A stretch of DNA of 64,000 nt from Cupriavidus alkaliphilus (lineage in GTDB: Bacteria; Pseudomonadota; Gammaproteobacteria; Burkholderiales; Burkholderiaceae), in assembly GCF_900094595.1 (NCBI RefSeq), contig NZ_FMAD01000001.1:620001-684000 (forward strand), read 5' to 3'. A model generated the notes under the pieces. It had not been told where the DNA came from. It saw only the letters and a list, made by a program, of their open reading frames with translations, and did no database searches. Shown here one piece after another: positions 22,899 through 29,941 of the stretch (position 1 is the first letter of the stretch; each line of letters starts with the position of its first letter). Position numbers and translations under genes: made by a program.

Positions 22899-22900
22899 TT
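22869..22900. terminator. Terminator between candidate sRNA and peptide gene P1
   Basis: Stem of 11 bp with GAGA loop and TTTTCATTT on the plus side; on the minus side the stem ends in TTTGGA, so it is weaker for the peptide operon. Confidence 0.75.
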
Positions 22901-22916
22901 GGGCCGGCGGGTCGCT

Positions 22917-23159
22917 TCAGTCCTCGGCAGCGTTGCCCGCGGACTTGCGCGGGAGCCGGCCGAGCGGTGCCTCGCGCGGCATCGCATGGCGATTGCCGGG
23001 CAAGCCACCGGGGTAGTCGACGATGCGCACGGCGCCCGGGCGCCGCAAGCCATGCCACGCCTGGCCGCCGGCCGTGCGCCCGCCGCCGAGGATGGTGATC
23101 ATGGCCTGCCGGTCGAGATCCATGCTGTCGGGCAAATCCTTGATGACGATCACTGCCAT
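22917..23159 (-). CDS. Double-glycine leader peptide P1
   Basis: A product of 80 residues starting at ATG 23159 behind GGAGA. The first 27 residues (VIVIKDLPDSMDLDRQAM then ILGGG) follow the leader pattern of P2-P5: short hydrophobic start, DL, LD, M and GG. The tail is Gly/Pro/Arg-rich and unlike the Asn-rich tails of its neighbours. Last gene of the P4-P1 run, about 105 bases after P2 with a 10-bp hairpin between. Predicted substrate of the C39 transporter at 36473; no database family recognised. Confidence 0.7.
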   Translation of the reverse strand: MAVIVIKDLPDSMDLDRQAMITILGGGRTAGGQAWHGLRRPGAVRIVDYPGGLPGNRHAMPREAPLGRLPRKSAGNAAED

Positions 23160-23197
23160 GGCTGTCTCCGGTCAAGCGGGACCCCGGCCCTGCGGCC

Positions 23198-23232
23198 GCG
23201 GGACCGCTTCAGTATAGGCGAGGCGGTCCCGC
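23198..23232. repeat. Hairpin between peptide genes P2 and P1
   Basis: GCGGGACCGC / GCGGTCCCGC, a perfect 10-bp inverted repeat with a 15-base loop and no T-run. It may attenuate or stabilise the mRNA so that P1 is made at a different level from P2-P4. Confidence 0.5.
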
Positions 23233-23264
23233 GCTCCTGCCCGCGGGGCCGCACCGCGCTGCGC

Positions 23265-23537
23265 TCAGACGGCGGCAAAGTTGCCGGCCCATTGCGACGG
23301 GTTGACGTTGACGCGCACCGGACCGACGCCGGGGCCGACAAAGCTGTTGTTGAGCGTGTTGACGTTGATGCTTTGCAGCTGCGCGATGTTCTGGTTGACG
23401 TTGACGGTGACATTGGCGAGCGGGCCGACATCGCCGACACCGCGGCTGAGCCACGAGCTGCCGCCGCGTACGGCGCCCAGCGAGGCACGATCGAGTTCCT
23501 TGCTCAGGGCAAGGTCGCGGACGAGGATGGTTGACAT
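23265..23537 (-). CDS. Double-glycine leader peptide P2
   Basis: A product of 90 residues, ATG at 23537 behind AAAGGAGC. Leader LVRDLALSKELDRASLGAVRGG (residues 5-26), cleavage predicted after GG. The 64-residue tail alternates hydrophobic residues and Asn (NVTVNVNQNIAQLQSINVN), a pattern that suits beta strands. Lies between P3 and P1 in one direction with short gaps. Confidence 0.8.
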   Translation of the reverse strand: MSTILVRDLALSKELDRASLGAVRGGSSWLSRGVGDVGPLANVTVNVNQNIAQLQSINVNTLNNSFVGPGVGPVRVNVNPSQWAGNFAAV

Positions 23538-23623
23538 GATGGTGCTCCTTTGAATCGGTGTGGGGCGGCAGGCGCGGAGATTGCTGCGCTCAGGCAGGCT
23601 CCGCGCGCGCTGCGCATCGGCTT

Positions 23624-23893
23624 TCAGCCGAAGATGTTGTTGGTGGCGTTCTGGTTGGTGTGCACGTCGGACTTGACGTGGTCCAGGAAGGCCGAGCCGT
23701 TGCCGTTCAGGTTGGTGACGGACTGCATCTGCGCGATGCTCTGCACGGCGCTGATGCTCTTGTCGACCGACGCCTTGATCGGCATGTAGACGGCGGCGAA
23801 GGGCAGGTAAGACGTGCCGCCGCGTACGGCGTGCATGCGCTTGCTGTCGAGGGTTGCGGCGGCGGACAGGTCCTGGATGGTCAGCGTGGTCAT
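23624..23893 (-). CDS. Double-glycine leader peptide P3
   Basis: A product of 89 residues, ATG at 23893 behind CCGGAGACC. Close paralogue of P4 and P5: leader DLSAAATLDSKRMHAVRGG, tail with MQSVTNLNGNGSAFLDHVKS and TNQNATNNIFG. Only 55 bases separate it from P4, so it shares the sigma-54 promoter of P4. No Cys, so no disulfide or lanthionine chemistry is expected; no modification enzyme is seen in the locus. Confidence 0.85.
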   Translation of the reverse strand: MTTLTIQDLSAAATLDSKRMHAVRGGTSYLPFAAVYMPIKASVDKSISAVQSIAQMQSVTNLNGNGSAFLDHVKSDVHTNQNATNNIFG

Positions 23894-23948
23894 GATGGTC
23901 TCCGGTATCGGTAGTCAGTGTCTGGGTTCGGTGGGCCGGGCGCGAAGC

Positions 23949-24218
23949 TCAGCCGAAGATGTTGTTGGTGGCGTTCTGGTTGGTGCGCACGTCGGACTTG
24001 ACGTGGTCCAGGAAGGCCGAGCCGTTGCCGTTCAGGTTGGTGACGGACTGCATCTGCGCGATCTCCTGCACGGCGGTGATGCTCTTGTCGAGCGACAGCT
24101 TTACCGGGCTGTAGACGGCGGCGAAGGGCATGTAGGCGATGCCGCCGCGCACGGCGTGCATGCGCTTGCTGTCGAGGGTTGCGGCGGAGGACAGGTCCTT
24201 GATGGTCAGCGTGGTCAT
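23949..24218 (-). CDS. Double-glycine leader peptide P4
   Basis: A product of 89 residues, ATG at 24218, first gene behind the sigma-54 promoter at 24299-24314. Leader LTIKDLSSAATLDSKRM then HAVRGG at residues 21-26; the tail is nearly the same as P3 and P5 (IAQMQSVTNLNGNGSAFLDH shared by all three). Its leader region and 5' flank are a near copy, in inverted orientation, of those of P5 at 29.4 kb. The frame is open further upstream to 24638 but the ribosome site (CTGGAGACC) and paralogy fix the start. Confidence 0.87.
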   Translation of the reverse strand: MTTLTIKDLSSAATLDSKRMHAVRGGIAYMPFAAVYSPVKLSLDKSITAVQEIAQMQSVTNLNGNGSAFLDHVKSDVRTNQNATNNIFG

Positions 24219-24268
24219 GATGGTCTCCAGTAGAGGAAGGTGTTGCCTTGGGTTTGGGGTTCGAGCAT
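24215..24268 (-). CDS. Short upstream reading frame overlapping P4
   Basis: Seventeen codons (MLEPQTQGNTFLYWRPS) whose TGA overlaps the P4 ATG as ATGA. The same frame, with two substitutions, precedes P5. No ribosome site is evident, so translation is uncertain; if translated it would couple to the peptide gene. Confidence 0.25.
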   Translation of the reverse strand: MLEPQTQGNTFLYWRPS

Positions 24269-24298
24269 CGGGTTGGTGTCGCGCTCGGGAGGGACAAT

Positions 24299-24314
24299 CG
24301 CAGGGACTGTGCCA
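24299..24314 (-). promoter_or_regulatory. Sigma-54 promoter of the P4-P1 peptide genes
   Basis: On the minus strand TGGCAC-AGTCC-CTGCG, matching the -24/-12 consensus TGGCAC-N5-TTGC except for one base. A predicted start about 12 bases downstream gives a leader of some 70 bases before P4. Confidence 0.82.
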
Positions 24315-24437
24315 GGGCCATGGGAACTTGCGCTGCGCGCGCGCAAGTGCCTGAAAACAAGGGGAATTCAATGCCGATGTCGACCCGGCGGCAGCGCCCG
24401 CGCGGTGCTGCCGGCGCCCCGGTGTGACGGGCCGCGG

Positions 24438-24462
24438 CCAACACTGGCGGCGCCGGTGTTGG
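24438..24462. promoter_or_regulatory. Palindromic upstream activator site A
   Basis: CCAACAC-N11-GTGTTGG, perfect 7-bp arms, 124 bases upstream of the P4 sigma-54 promoter. Equivalent palindromes lie upstream of the other two sigma-54 promoters (sites B and C). A further element AAGTGCCTGAAAACA at 24345-24359 is also conserved upstream of P5 at the same distance (about 30 bases) from the promoter. Confidence 0.6.
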
Positions 24463-24546
24463 TGCCGCCGCGACAGTGCCGCGCGCGGGCGGCCATGGCG
24501 CATGCAAAGCGCGCCGCGGTGCGGTCGCATGCCGTCCTCGCATGGT

Positions 24547-24575
24547 TTGCGCATGCCTTGGGTGCGCACTAGTAT
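24547..24575 (+). promoter_or_regulatory. Sigma-70 promoter of the kinase gene
   Basis: TTGCGC (24547-24552), 17-bp spacer, TAGTAT (24570-24575), then GAGGAGGGGG. GCATGC hexamers at 24500, 24528 and 24551 precede and overlap it and could be an operator. The rest of the 408-base gap between P4 and the kinase holds activator site A. Confidence 0.55.
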
Positions 24576-24626
24576 CCAGCGAGGAGGGGGCATCTCCGCA
24601 GGGCGGGACAGGCCCTGCCAGCAACC

Positions 24627-26711
24627 ATGTCGGGGCATCCCGTGGCCAGTCTCAAAGACCTGATCCGCAAGTTCCAGAACGGTGGTCTCTCCGACGACGA
24701 GTTCGTCGCGTCATTCGAAACGGCCCTGGCGCAAGACCCCACCACGCCGAGCCAGGCGGCGCGGGTGGTGATCGAGGAAAACACGCGCTTTCCGTTTCCG
24801 CCCGCGGTCTATGCCGAAGTCATGCGGCGCATCGAGCGCCGCGGCGCCACCCAATACGATGGCGCCGGCGATGCCACGCGCCTGGCCGGCACGGAAACCG
24901 GCTCGATGTATGCGGCCTCGCCCGAACCCGGCACGCTGCCGCAGACGCCGGCCACCAAGGGCGTGGGCGATACGCTCAACGGTCGCTTCGTGCTGGAGGA
25001 ATGCCTGGGCGTGGGCGGCATGGGCACGGTCTACAAGGCGCTCGACCTGCGCAAGCTGGAAGCCTCGGACCGCCGGCCGTACATCGCCATCAAGGTGCTG
25101 AACCTGCAATTCAGCGGCCATCCCAAGTCGCTGATGGCGCTGCAGCGCGAGGCGCGCAAGGCGCAGACGCTGGCGCACCGGAACATCGTCACCGTCTATG
25201 ACTTCGACCGCGACGGGCCGGTGGTCTTCCTTACCATGGAGTACCTGTCGGGCTCGTCGCTCAACCATGTGCTCAAGGCCCCGGGCTTTGCCGGCATGCC
25301 GATGGCGCGCGCCATGCCCATCATCCAGGGCATGGGCAATGCGCTGGCGTATGCGCACGAGCGCGGCTTCGTGCACTGCGACTTCAAGCCCGCCAACGTC
25401 TTCCTGACGGGCAACGGCGAGGTCAAGGTGATCGACTTCGGCATCGCGCGCGGCTTCCTGCCGCCGGCCGACGAATCCGACCGCACCGTATTCGATCCCG
25501 GTTCGCTGGGCGGCATGACGCCGGCCTATGCCAGCCCGGAGATGTTCGAGCATCGCGAGCCCGACCCCCGCGACGATATCTACGCGCTGGCCTGCGTGAC
25601 CTACGAGCTGCTGAGCGGCAAGCATCCCTACCAGCGGCTCTCGGCCAACCAGGCGCGCGAAGCCGGGCTCAAGCCGGCGCAGCTGCCGCAATTGGGCCGC
25701 ACGCAATGGAAGACCCTGCGCGAAGCGCTTTCGCTCGACCGCGAGACGCGCACGCCGACGGTCGCGCGCTTCCTGCAGGGCATGAGCGCGGCGCCGGCCG
25801 CCAGCAGCGGGCCGGCGCGCCGCTCCGCGCCGTTGGTGGGCGCGGGCGTGCTGACCGCGTTGGCCGGCGTGGCGGCACTCGGCTACTACGCCTGGCAGTC
25901 GCAGCGGCCAGCCGAAGCCCCGGCCGCGGATGCCGGCGCGACCGCGCCGCTCAGCGCTGCCGCGCCGGCCGCGGAGCCGCCCGCCGCGCCCGTGCCGGCG
26001 CCGCCAGCACCCGCGCCAGCCGCCGCGGCGGAGTTGTCGATGGCCGAGGTCGGCAAGCTGCTGGCCGCGGTGCCGTGCTCGCTGCTTGCCGGCGCGCGGC
26101 AGGACCAGACCCTGCACGTGCGCGGCTACCTGGCGGAAAGCGTGGGTGCCGCGCGCCTGCGCGAACAGCTCAGCGGCTTGCCGGGGGCCAAGGCGCTGCG
26201 CGAGGTGGTGGTCGACGCCCAGCCGCTGGCCGCCGACAAATGCGAGGTGGCCAGGATGATCGCGCCGTACTGGTCGGGCAACCGCCAGGGCGAGACCGCG
26301 TCGTCGCTGCAGTTGCGCGGCAAGGGCACGCAATTGACCGAGGGCGCGCCCATGGTGCTCGACCTGCGCACGCCGGCGCAGGATTCCTATGTCTATGTCG
26401 ACTACTTTGCAGCGGACGGCAAGGTGGCGCATATGGTGCCAAGCCAGCGCATTCCGGCCCACCAGGCGCCGCCGGCGCATCACGCCACCATCGGCGACAG
26501 CGGCGACTGGATCGTCTCAGCGCCCTTCGGCAACGAACTGGTGGTGATGCTGACCACGCCGGCGCCGCTGTTCGCGTCGCGCCGTGCCGAGGTGGAGTCG
26601 CGCCAGGAGTATCTGCGGGCGCTGGAAAAGCCGCTGGCGCAGATGGCGCGCACGTATGGCCGCGACCGCATCAGCGCGGACCTGGTGCAGATTTCCACGC
26701 GCGCACGCTGA
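24627..26711 (+). CDS. Membrane Ser/Thr protein kinase with a C-terminal DUF4384-like domain
   Basis: A protein of 694 residues. Cytosolic kinase domain at about 120-390: glycine loop LGVGGMGTVY (127-136), Lys156, catalytic HCDFKPAN (Asp252), DFG (270-272) and SPE (303-305), so it looks active. A membrane segment follows at about 401-423, an Ala/Pro linker, then a periplasmic part with a DUF4384-like domain (LRTPAQDSYVYVDYFAADGK). The N-terminal part carries the motif YDGAGDAT (77-84), which also occurs in the FHA protein of this locus. This layout resembles PpkA-type kinases of type VI secretion. It probably phosphorylates the FHA protein, opposed by the PP2C phosphatase at 40937. Confidence 0.9.
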   Translation: MSGHPVASLKDLIRKFQNGGLSDDEFVASFETALAQDPTTPSQAARVVIEENTRFPFPPAVYAEVMRRIERRGATQYDGAGDATRLAGTETGSMYAASPEPGTLPQTPATKGVGDTLNGRFVLEECLGVGGMGTVYKALDLRKLEASDRRPYIAIKVLNLQFSGHPKSLMALQREARKAQTLAHRNIVTVYDFDRDGPVVFLTMEYLSGSSLNHVLKAPGFAGMPMARAMPIIQGMGNALAYAHERGFVHCDFKPANVFLTGNGEVKVIDFGIARGFLPPADESDRTVFDPGSLGGMTPAYASPEMFEHREPDPRDDIYALACVTYELLSGKHPYQRLSANQAREAGLKPAQLPQLGRTQWKTLREALSLDRETRTPTVARFLQGMSAAPAASSGPARRSAPLVGAGVLTALAGVAALGYYAWQSQRPAEAPAADAGATAPLSAAAPAAEPPAAPVPAPPAPAPAAAAELSMAEVGKLLAAVPCSLLAGARQDQTLHVRGYLAESVGAARLREQLSGLPGAKALREVVVDAQPLAADKCEVARMIAPYWSGNRQGETASSLQLRGKGTQLTEGAPMVLDLRTPAQDSYVYVDYFAADGKVAHMVPSQRIPAHQAPPAHHATIGDSGDWIVSAPFGNELVVMLTTPAPLFASRRAEVESRQEYLRALEKPLAQMARTYGRDRISADLVQISTRAR

Positions 26712-26760
26712 CGGCGCTGGCCACGGTGCGCGGGCTTGCGCTTCACGCCGCAGCGGCTTC

Positions 26761-27990
26761 CTATTTCATGTCGCGTGCCACGCGAAAGCCGTTCTGCGAT
26801 TGCCGCACGCTCGGGCTGTACTTGAAGCGCGTCGACGACACCATGTAGCTGGCGCCTTCGCGCCACGAGCCGCCGCGGATGACACGCGCCCCGCAGGCGT
26901 TCTCGTTCCATGCGCGCCCGTCGGTGGGCGCGCCCTTGTACGAGCTGTGCCAGCAATCGGCGACCCATTCCCACACGCTGCCGTTGACGTCATGCAGGCC
27001 GTAGGGGTTGGCCGCGAACGAGCCCACCGGGGCCGGCGCATCCTGGCTCCACGGATCGCCGCAGTCCTTGCAGTTGGCATTGCCCTTGCGCATCTGGTCG
27101 CCCCACCAGTAAGTGCTGGCACTGCCGCCGCGCGCCGCGTATTCCCATTCCGCCTCGGTGGGCAGGCGGTAGCTCTTGCCGGTGGTCTTGCTGAGCCACG
27201 CCACGTACTGCTGCGCGTCGTCCCAGCTGACGTCGCGGACCGGTGCGTTCTTCGCGCTGTCGGCGAGGGTGGGAATGCGCTGGCAGCCGCCGGCGTCGGC
27301 ACAGGCGTTCCATTGCTCGACCGTGACTTCATAGCGGCCGATGGCAAAGGGCTGGCCGATGGCGACCTGATGCGGCGGCTTTTCGGCCGGGTCGCTGGCG
27401 TTGCTGCCCATGGTGAAGCTGCCCGCCGGCACCGTGACCAGCGCCGGGCAGGCCGGGCAATCGCGGATCTCCGCAGTGCGCAGCGTGGTACTGACCACGC
27501 CGTCGCCCGCCGTGCCGGCGCGCGGCGCCGTGGCCGGTGGCGCCGGTGCGGGCGCTGAAGGACGCGCGGCCGCGGGCGCGGCCGGTGCAGCCTTGGCCGG
27601 GGGTGCCGAAGCCGTGGCTGGCGCCGGGGATCGCGAGGCCTGTCCGCCGGCCGTGGCGCCGGCGCGTGGCTGCGGCGCGGGCGCCTGCGCCTTGGGCGCG
27701 GGGGCGCTGCCCGCCAGGCGCTCGAGCCGCGCCCTGGCCAGTCCCGCGAAGCGGCCGTTGGGGTACTGCTTCAGGTAGGCCTCGTAGTCGGCGGCGTAGT
27801 TGCTGTTCTTGATCGATTCCCAGAAGCTCAGCTCATACTGCTCGTCGGTGTTCTTCGGCATGATGCCGGCGAGCAGTGTCCGGGCTTGCGCCGGTTCGCC
27901 GGCCGCGGGCATTGCCGTGGCGAGCAGCCCTGCCGTGACGGCCATCGGGATCATCGCAGCCACGCGTACCACTGGTAGGTTGCGCCACAT
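26761..27990 (-). CDS. Exported SUMF1/FGE-fold protein without the catalytic cysteines
   Basis: A protein of 409 residues from ATG 27990 (GAGG upstream), beginning with a signal sequence ([18 protein letters not shown]... AAG). A short repeat-like segment ([20 protein letters not shown]) is often found in stress and caspase-type proteins. After a Pro/Ala linker comes the sulfatase-modifying-factor fold ([51 protein letters not shown]). The Cys pair used by true formylglycine-generating enzymes near the end is missing ([17 protein letters not shown]), so it is more likely a binding or regulatory protein in the periplasm. Convergent with the kinase gene. Confidence 0.85.
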   Translation of the reverse strand: MWRNLPVVRVAAMIPMAVTAGLLATAMPAAGEPAQARTLLAGIMPKNTDEQYELSFWESIKNSNYAADYEAYLKQYPNGRFAGLARARLERLAGSAPAPKAQAPAPQPRAGATAGGQASRSPAPATASAPPAKAAPAAPAAARPSAPAPAPPATAPRAGTAGDGVVSTTLRTAEIRDCPACPALVTVPAGSFTMGSNASDPAEKPPHQVAIGQPFAIGRYEVTVEQWNACADAGGCQRIPTLADSAKNAPVRDVSWDDAQQYVAWLSKTTGKSYRLPTEAEWEYAARGGSASTYWWGDQMRKGNANCKDCGDPWSQDAPAPVGSFAANPYGLHDVNGSVWEWVADCWHSSYKGAPTDGRAWNENACGARVIRGGSWREGASYMVSSTRFKYSPSVRQSQNGFRVARDMK

Positions 27991-28280
27991 CTTCACACCT
28001 CGCTGGAGCCGCCGCGATTCCATTGCATGCCGTAGCCGCCGGCATGCGCTGGGCACCTTGGGGTGTGGCCAGGACGTCGACCGGCTTGCTTCAAGATAGC
28101 ACAGCGCGTGTGGATGCGGCGGAGCATTGCCGGGCCCGCGCCGCACGCCGGGGTCGCCTTTTCCGCGCTTGCGTTCTAACCTGAATGACGAATCGCCGAG
28201 CGCTGACCAACAAGCAACAACAAGGGGCTTTCGGGACAACGTGATCGGGTTTCGGGATAGATCTCGGGGAGGCGACGCGC
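27991..28280. other. Divergent region between the SUMF1-fold and DUF4399 genes
   Basis: No gene. Holds an 8-bp inverted repeat GCATGCCG / CGGCATGC (28025-28032 and 28040-28047), the same GCATGC core as upstream of the kinase. Possible -10 boxes are weak on both strands. Confidence 0.4.
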
Positions 28281-28706
28281 ATGTCCAGACGATTCCTGCT
28301 CCGCCTGCTGGCGGCCACCACGCTGGCCGTCGCGCCGTCGCTGTCGTTGCCGACGGCAGCCCCGCCCAATGCCGAGGCTTATATCATCTGGCCGCACGAC
28401 GGCGCTGTCATCGGCGGCGGCAAGTTCTGGGTGCGCATGGGCCTGCGCAATATGGGCGTATGCCCCAAGGGCGTCGAATCGCCACGCTGCGGGCACCATC
28501 ACCTGCTGATCGATACCGAGCTGCCACCGCTCGACAAGGAAATCCCGTCGGACAAGAACCACCTGCACTTCGGCGCGGGCGAGACCGATGCGCGCATCGA
28601 ACTGCCGCCCGGCAAGCACACGCTGCAATTGCTGATGGGCGACGCCAAGCACGTTCCGTTCGAGCCGCCGATCTATTCGAAGAAGATCACCATCACGGTG
28701 AAATAG
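28281..28706 (+). CDS. Exported DUF4399 protein, copy 1
   Basis: A protein of 141 residues with an N-terminal signal ([20 protein letters not shown]) and one DUF4399 domain. His-rich segments [14 protein letters not shown] and [14 protein letters not shown] could bind metal. Preceded by GGGGAGGCG. Copy 2 follows 49 bases downstream. The function of the family is unknown to me; exported location is inferred. Confidence 0.8.
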   Translation: MSRRFLLRLLAATTLAVAPSLSLPTAAPPNAEAYIIWPHDGAVIGGGKFWVRMGLRNMGVCPKGVESPRCGHHHLLIDTELPPLDKEIPSDKNHLHFGAGETDARIELPPGKHTLQLLMGDAKHVPFEPPIYSKKITITVK

Positions 28707-28755
28707 CGACGCAGCACGCGCCGGCGGAGCCGATCAACAAACAGGGGAGAGCGCC

Positions 28756-29184
28756 ATGTCCCGACTACTTGCCGCGGCTGTCTTCGCCGTCAGCCTGTTG
28801 CTGTCCGCGTGGGTGCAGGGCGGCCCCACGGCTGCGCCGCCCAATGCCTATCTGTACATCGGCTGGCCCAATGACGGGCAGACCCTGCCCGCCGGCAAGC
28901 CGTTCAAGGTGTGGTTCGGGCTGCGCAACATGGGGGTGGCGCCCAAGGACGTGAAGTTTCCCAATACCGGCCACCATCACCTGCTGATCGACGTGGAGCT
29001 GCCGCCGATGGACAAGGAGATTCCCAACGACCGCAATCACCTGCATTTTGGCGCTGGCGAGACCGAGACCATGATCGAGCTGGCGCCGGGCAAGCACACG
29101 CTGCAGCTGCTGATGGGCGATGACAAGCACATACCGACCAACCCGCCGGTATATTCCAAGCGCATCACGATCTACGTAAAGTAG
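28756..29184 (+). CDS. Exported DUF4399 protein, copy 2
   Basis: A protein of 142 residues, a tandem paralogue of copy 1 with the same GHHHLLID and [10 protein letters not shown] segments and a clear signal sequence. Unlike copy 1 it lacks the Cys pair ([16 protein letters not shown] in copy 1). The ribosome site is GGGGAGAGC. It is the last gene before the P5 unit. Confidence 0.8.
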   Translation: MSRLLAAAVFAVSLLLSAWVQGGPTAAPPNAYLYIGWPNDGQTLPAGKPFKVWFGLRNMGVAPKDVKFPNTGHHHLLIDVELPPMDKEIPNDRNHLHFGAGETETMIELAPGKHTLQLLMGDDKHIPTNPPVYSKRITIYVK

Positions 29185-29242
29185 GCCGCAGCAGGCAGGC
29201 TGGCGACCTGGCGCGGAATCGGGCCAGGTTGTTGGCCCGCTT

Positions 29243-29268
29243 CCAACACGCATCCTCCCATCTGTTGG
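29243..29268. promoter_or_regulatory. Palindromic upstream activator site B
   Basis: CCAACA-N14-TGTTGG, perfect 6-bp arms, ending 124 bases upstream of the P5 sigma-54 promoter, the same distance as site A from the P4 promoter. Confidence 0.6.
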
Positions 29269-29391
29269 CGGCCTCCCGCCACCAGGCCCGCGCGTCAATC
29301 GTGGCGCAGTCCTGCCGGGCCATGCGCCGAGAACGAAAAACCCCCGTGTTTACAGGCACTTCCGCCATCTGGCGCGGCATCGCGGGCGCGC

Positions 29392-29407
29392 TGGCACGGT
29401 CCCTGCA
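29392..29407 (+). promoter_or_regulatory. Sigma-54 promoter of P5
   Basis: TGGCAC-GGTCC-CTGCA, matching the -24/-12 consensus. The 80 bases that follow are almost the same as those downstream of the P4 promoter. Confidence 0.85.
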
Positions 29408-29437
29408 TTTGTCCCTCCCGAGCGCGACACCAACCCG

Positions 29438-29491
29438 ATGCTCGAACCCCAAGCCCAAGGCAACACCTTCCTCTACCGGAGACCATCATGA
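29438..29491 (+). CDS. Short upstream reading frame overlapping P5
   Basis: Seventeen codons (MLEPQAQGNTFLYRRPS) with TGA overlapping the P5 ATG as ATGA; counterpart of the frame before P4. The two differences between copies change amino acids, so selection for the peptide is not shown. Confidence 0.25.
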   Translation: MLEPQAQGNTFLYRRPS

Positions 29492-29757
29492 CCAAGCTGA
29501 CCCTCACCGACCTGACCACCGCCGAAACCCTGGACCGCAAGGGCATGCACGCCGTGCGCGGCGGCCGCGCGCTGATGCCGTTCGTGGCCGTGTTCCAGCC
29601 GCTGAACCTGTCGATCGACAAGAGCATCACCGCCGTGCAGGAAATCGCGCAGATGCAGTCCGTGACCAACCTGAACGGCAACGGCTCGGCCTTCCTCGAC
29701 CATGTCCGTTCGCATGTGGATACCAACCAGAACGCCAGCAACAATATCTATCGTTGA
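29488..29757 (+). CDS. Double-glycine leader peptide P5
   Basis: A product of 89 residues behind CCGGAGACC. Leader LTLTDLTTAETLDRKGM then HAVRGG; the tail ends TNQNASNNIYR. It has its own sigma-54 promoter and terminator, so it is a single-gene unit upstream of the outer-membrane component gene. Paralogue of P3 and P4. Confidence 0.87.
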   Translation: MTKLTLTDLTTAETLDRKGMHAVRGGRALMPFVAVFQPLNLSIDKSITAVQEIAQMQSVTNLNGNGSAFLDHVRSHVDTNQNASNNIYR

Positions 29758-29778
29758 GAGGATGGTTGAGATGGCGCA

Positions 29779-29808
29779 GCGCCGCGGGGGCATCCCCGCG
29801 GCGCTTTT
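29779..29808 (+). terminator. Terminator after P5
   Basis: GCGCCGCGGGG / CCCCGCGGCGC, an 11-bp perfect stem (29779-29789 and 29794-29804) followed by TTTT. Confidence 0.85.
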
Positions 29809-29880
29809 GCCGACCCCGTGCCGATCGGGGTTGGAGCGCGCGCCCGCGCGCACCACAATACAGACAGACGCGGCGGCCCC

Positions 29881-29904
29881 GCTGTACCGGCGAACCGGTA
29901 CAGC
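29881..29904. repeat. Inverted repeat upstream of the TolC-like gene
   Basis: GCTGTACCGG-CGAA-CCGGTACAGC, perfect 10-bp arms, about 37 bases before the GTG start. Either an operator or a leader hairpin. Confidence 0.5.
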
Positions 29905-29941
29905 CCTTGCCGACCGCCGCCGTCGCACGCAGGAACACATC

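Larger units (their letters stand above)
29185..29487 (+). other. Upstream region of P5
   Basis: About 300 bases with no gene other than the short upstream frame at 29438. It contains activator site B, the conserved element TGTTTACAGGCACTT (29347-29361), the sigma-54 promoter and a leader nearly identical to that of P4. Confidence 0.6.

Noticed and set aside
24541-24560. A sigma-54 promoter for the kinase gene
   Set aside because: The GG and GC pairs have the wrong spacing (9 rather than 10 bases); a sigma-70 promoter fits better.
26761-27990. A true formylglycine-generating enzyme
   Set aside because: The catalytic Cys pair is missing and no sulfatase gene is nearby.
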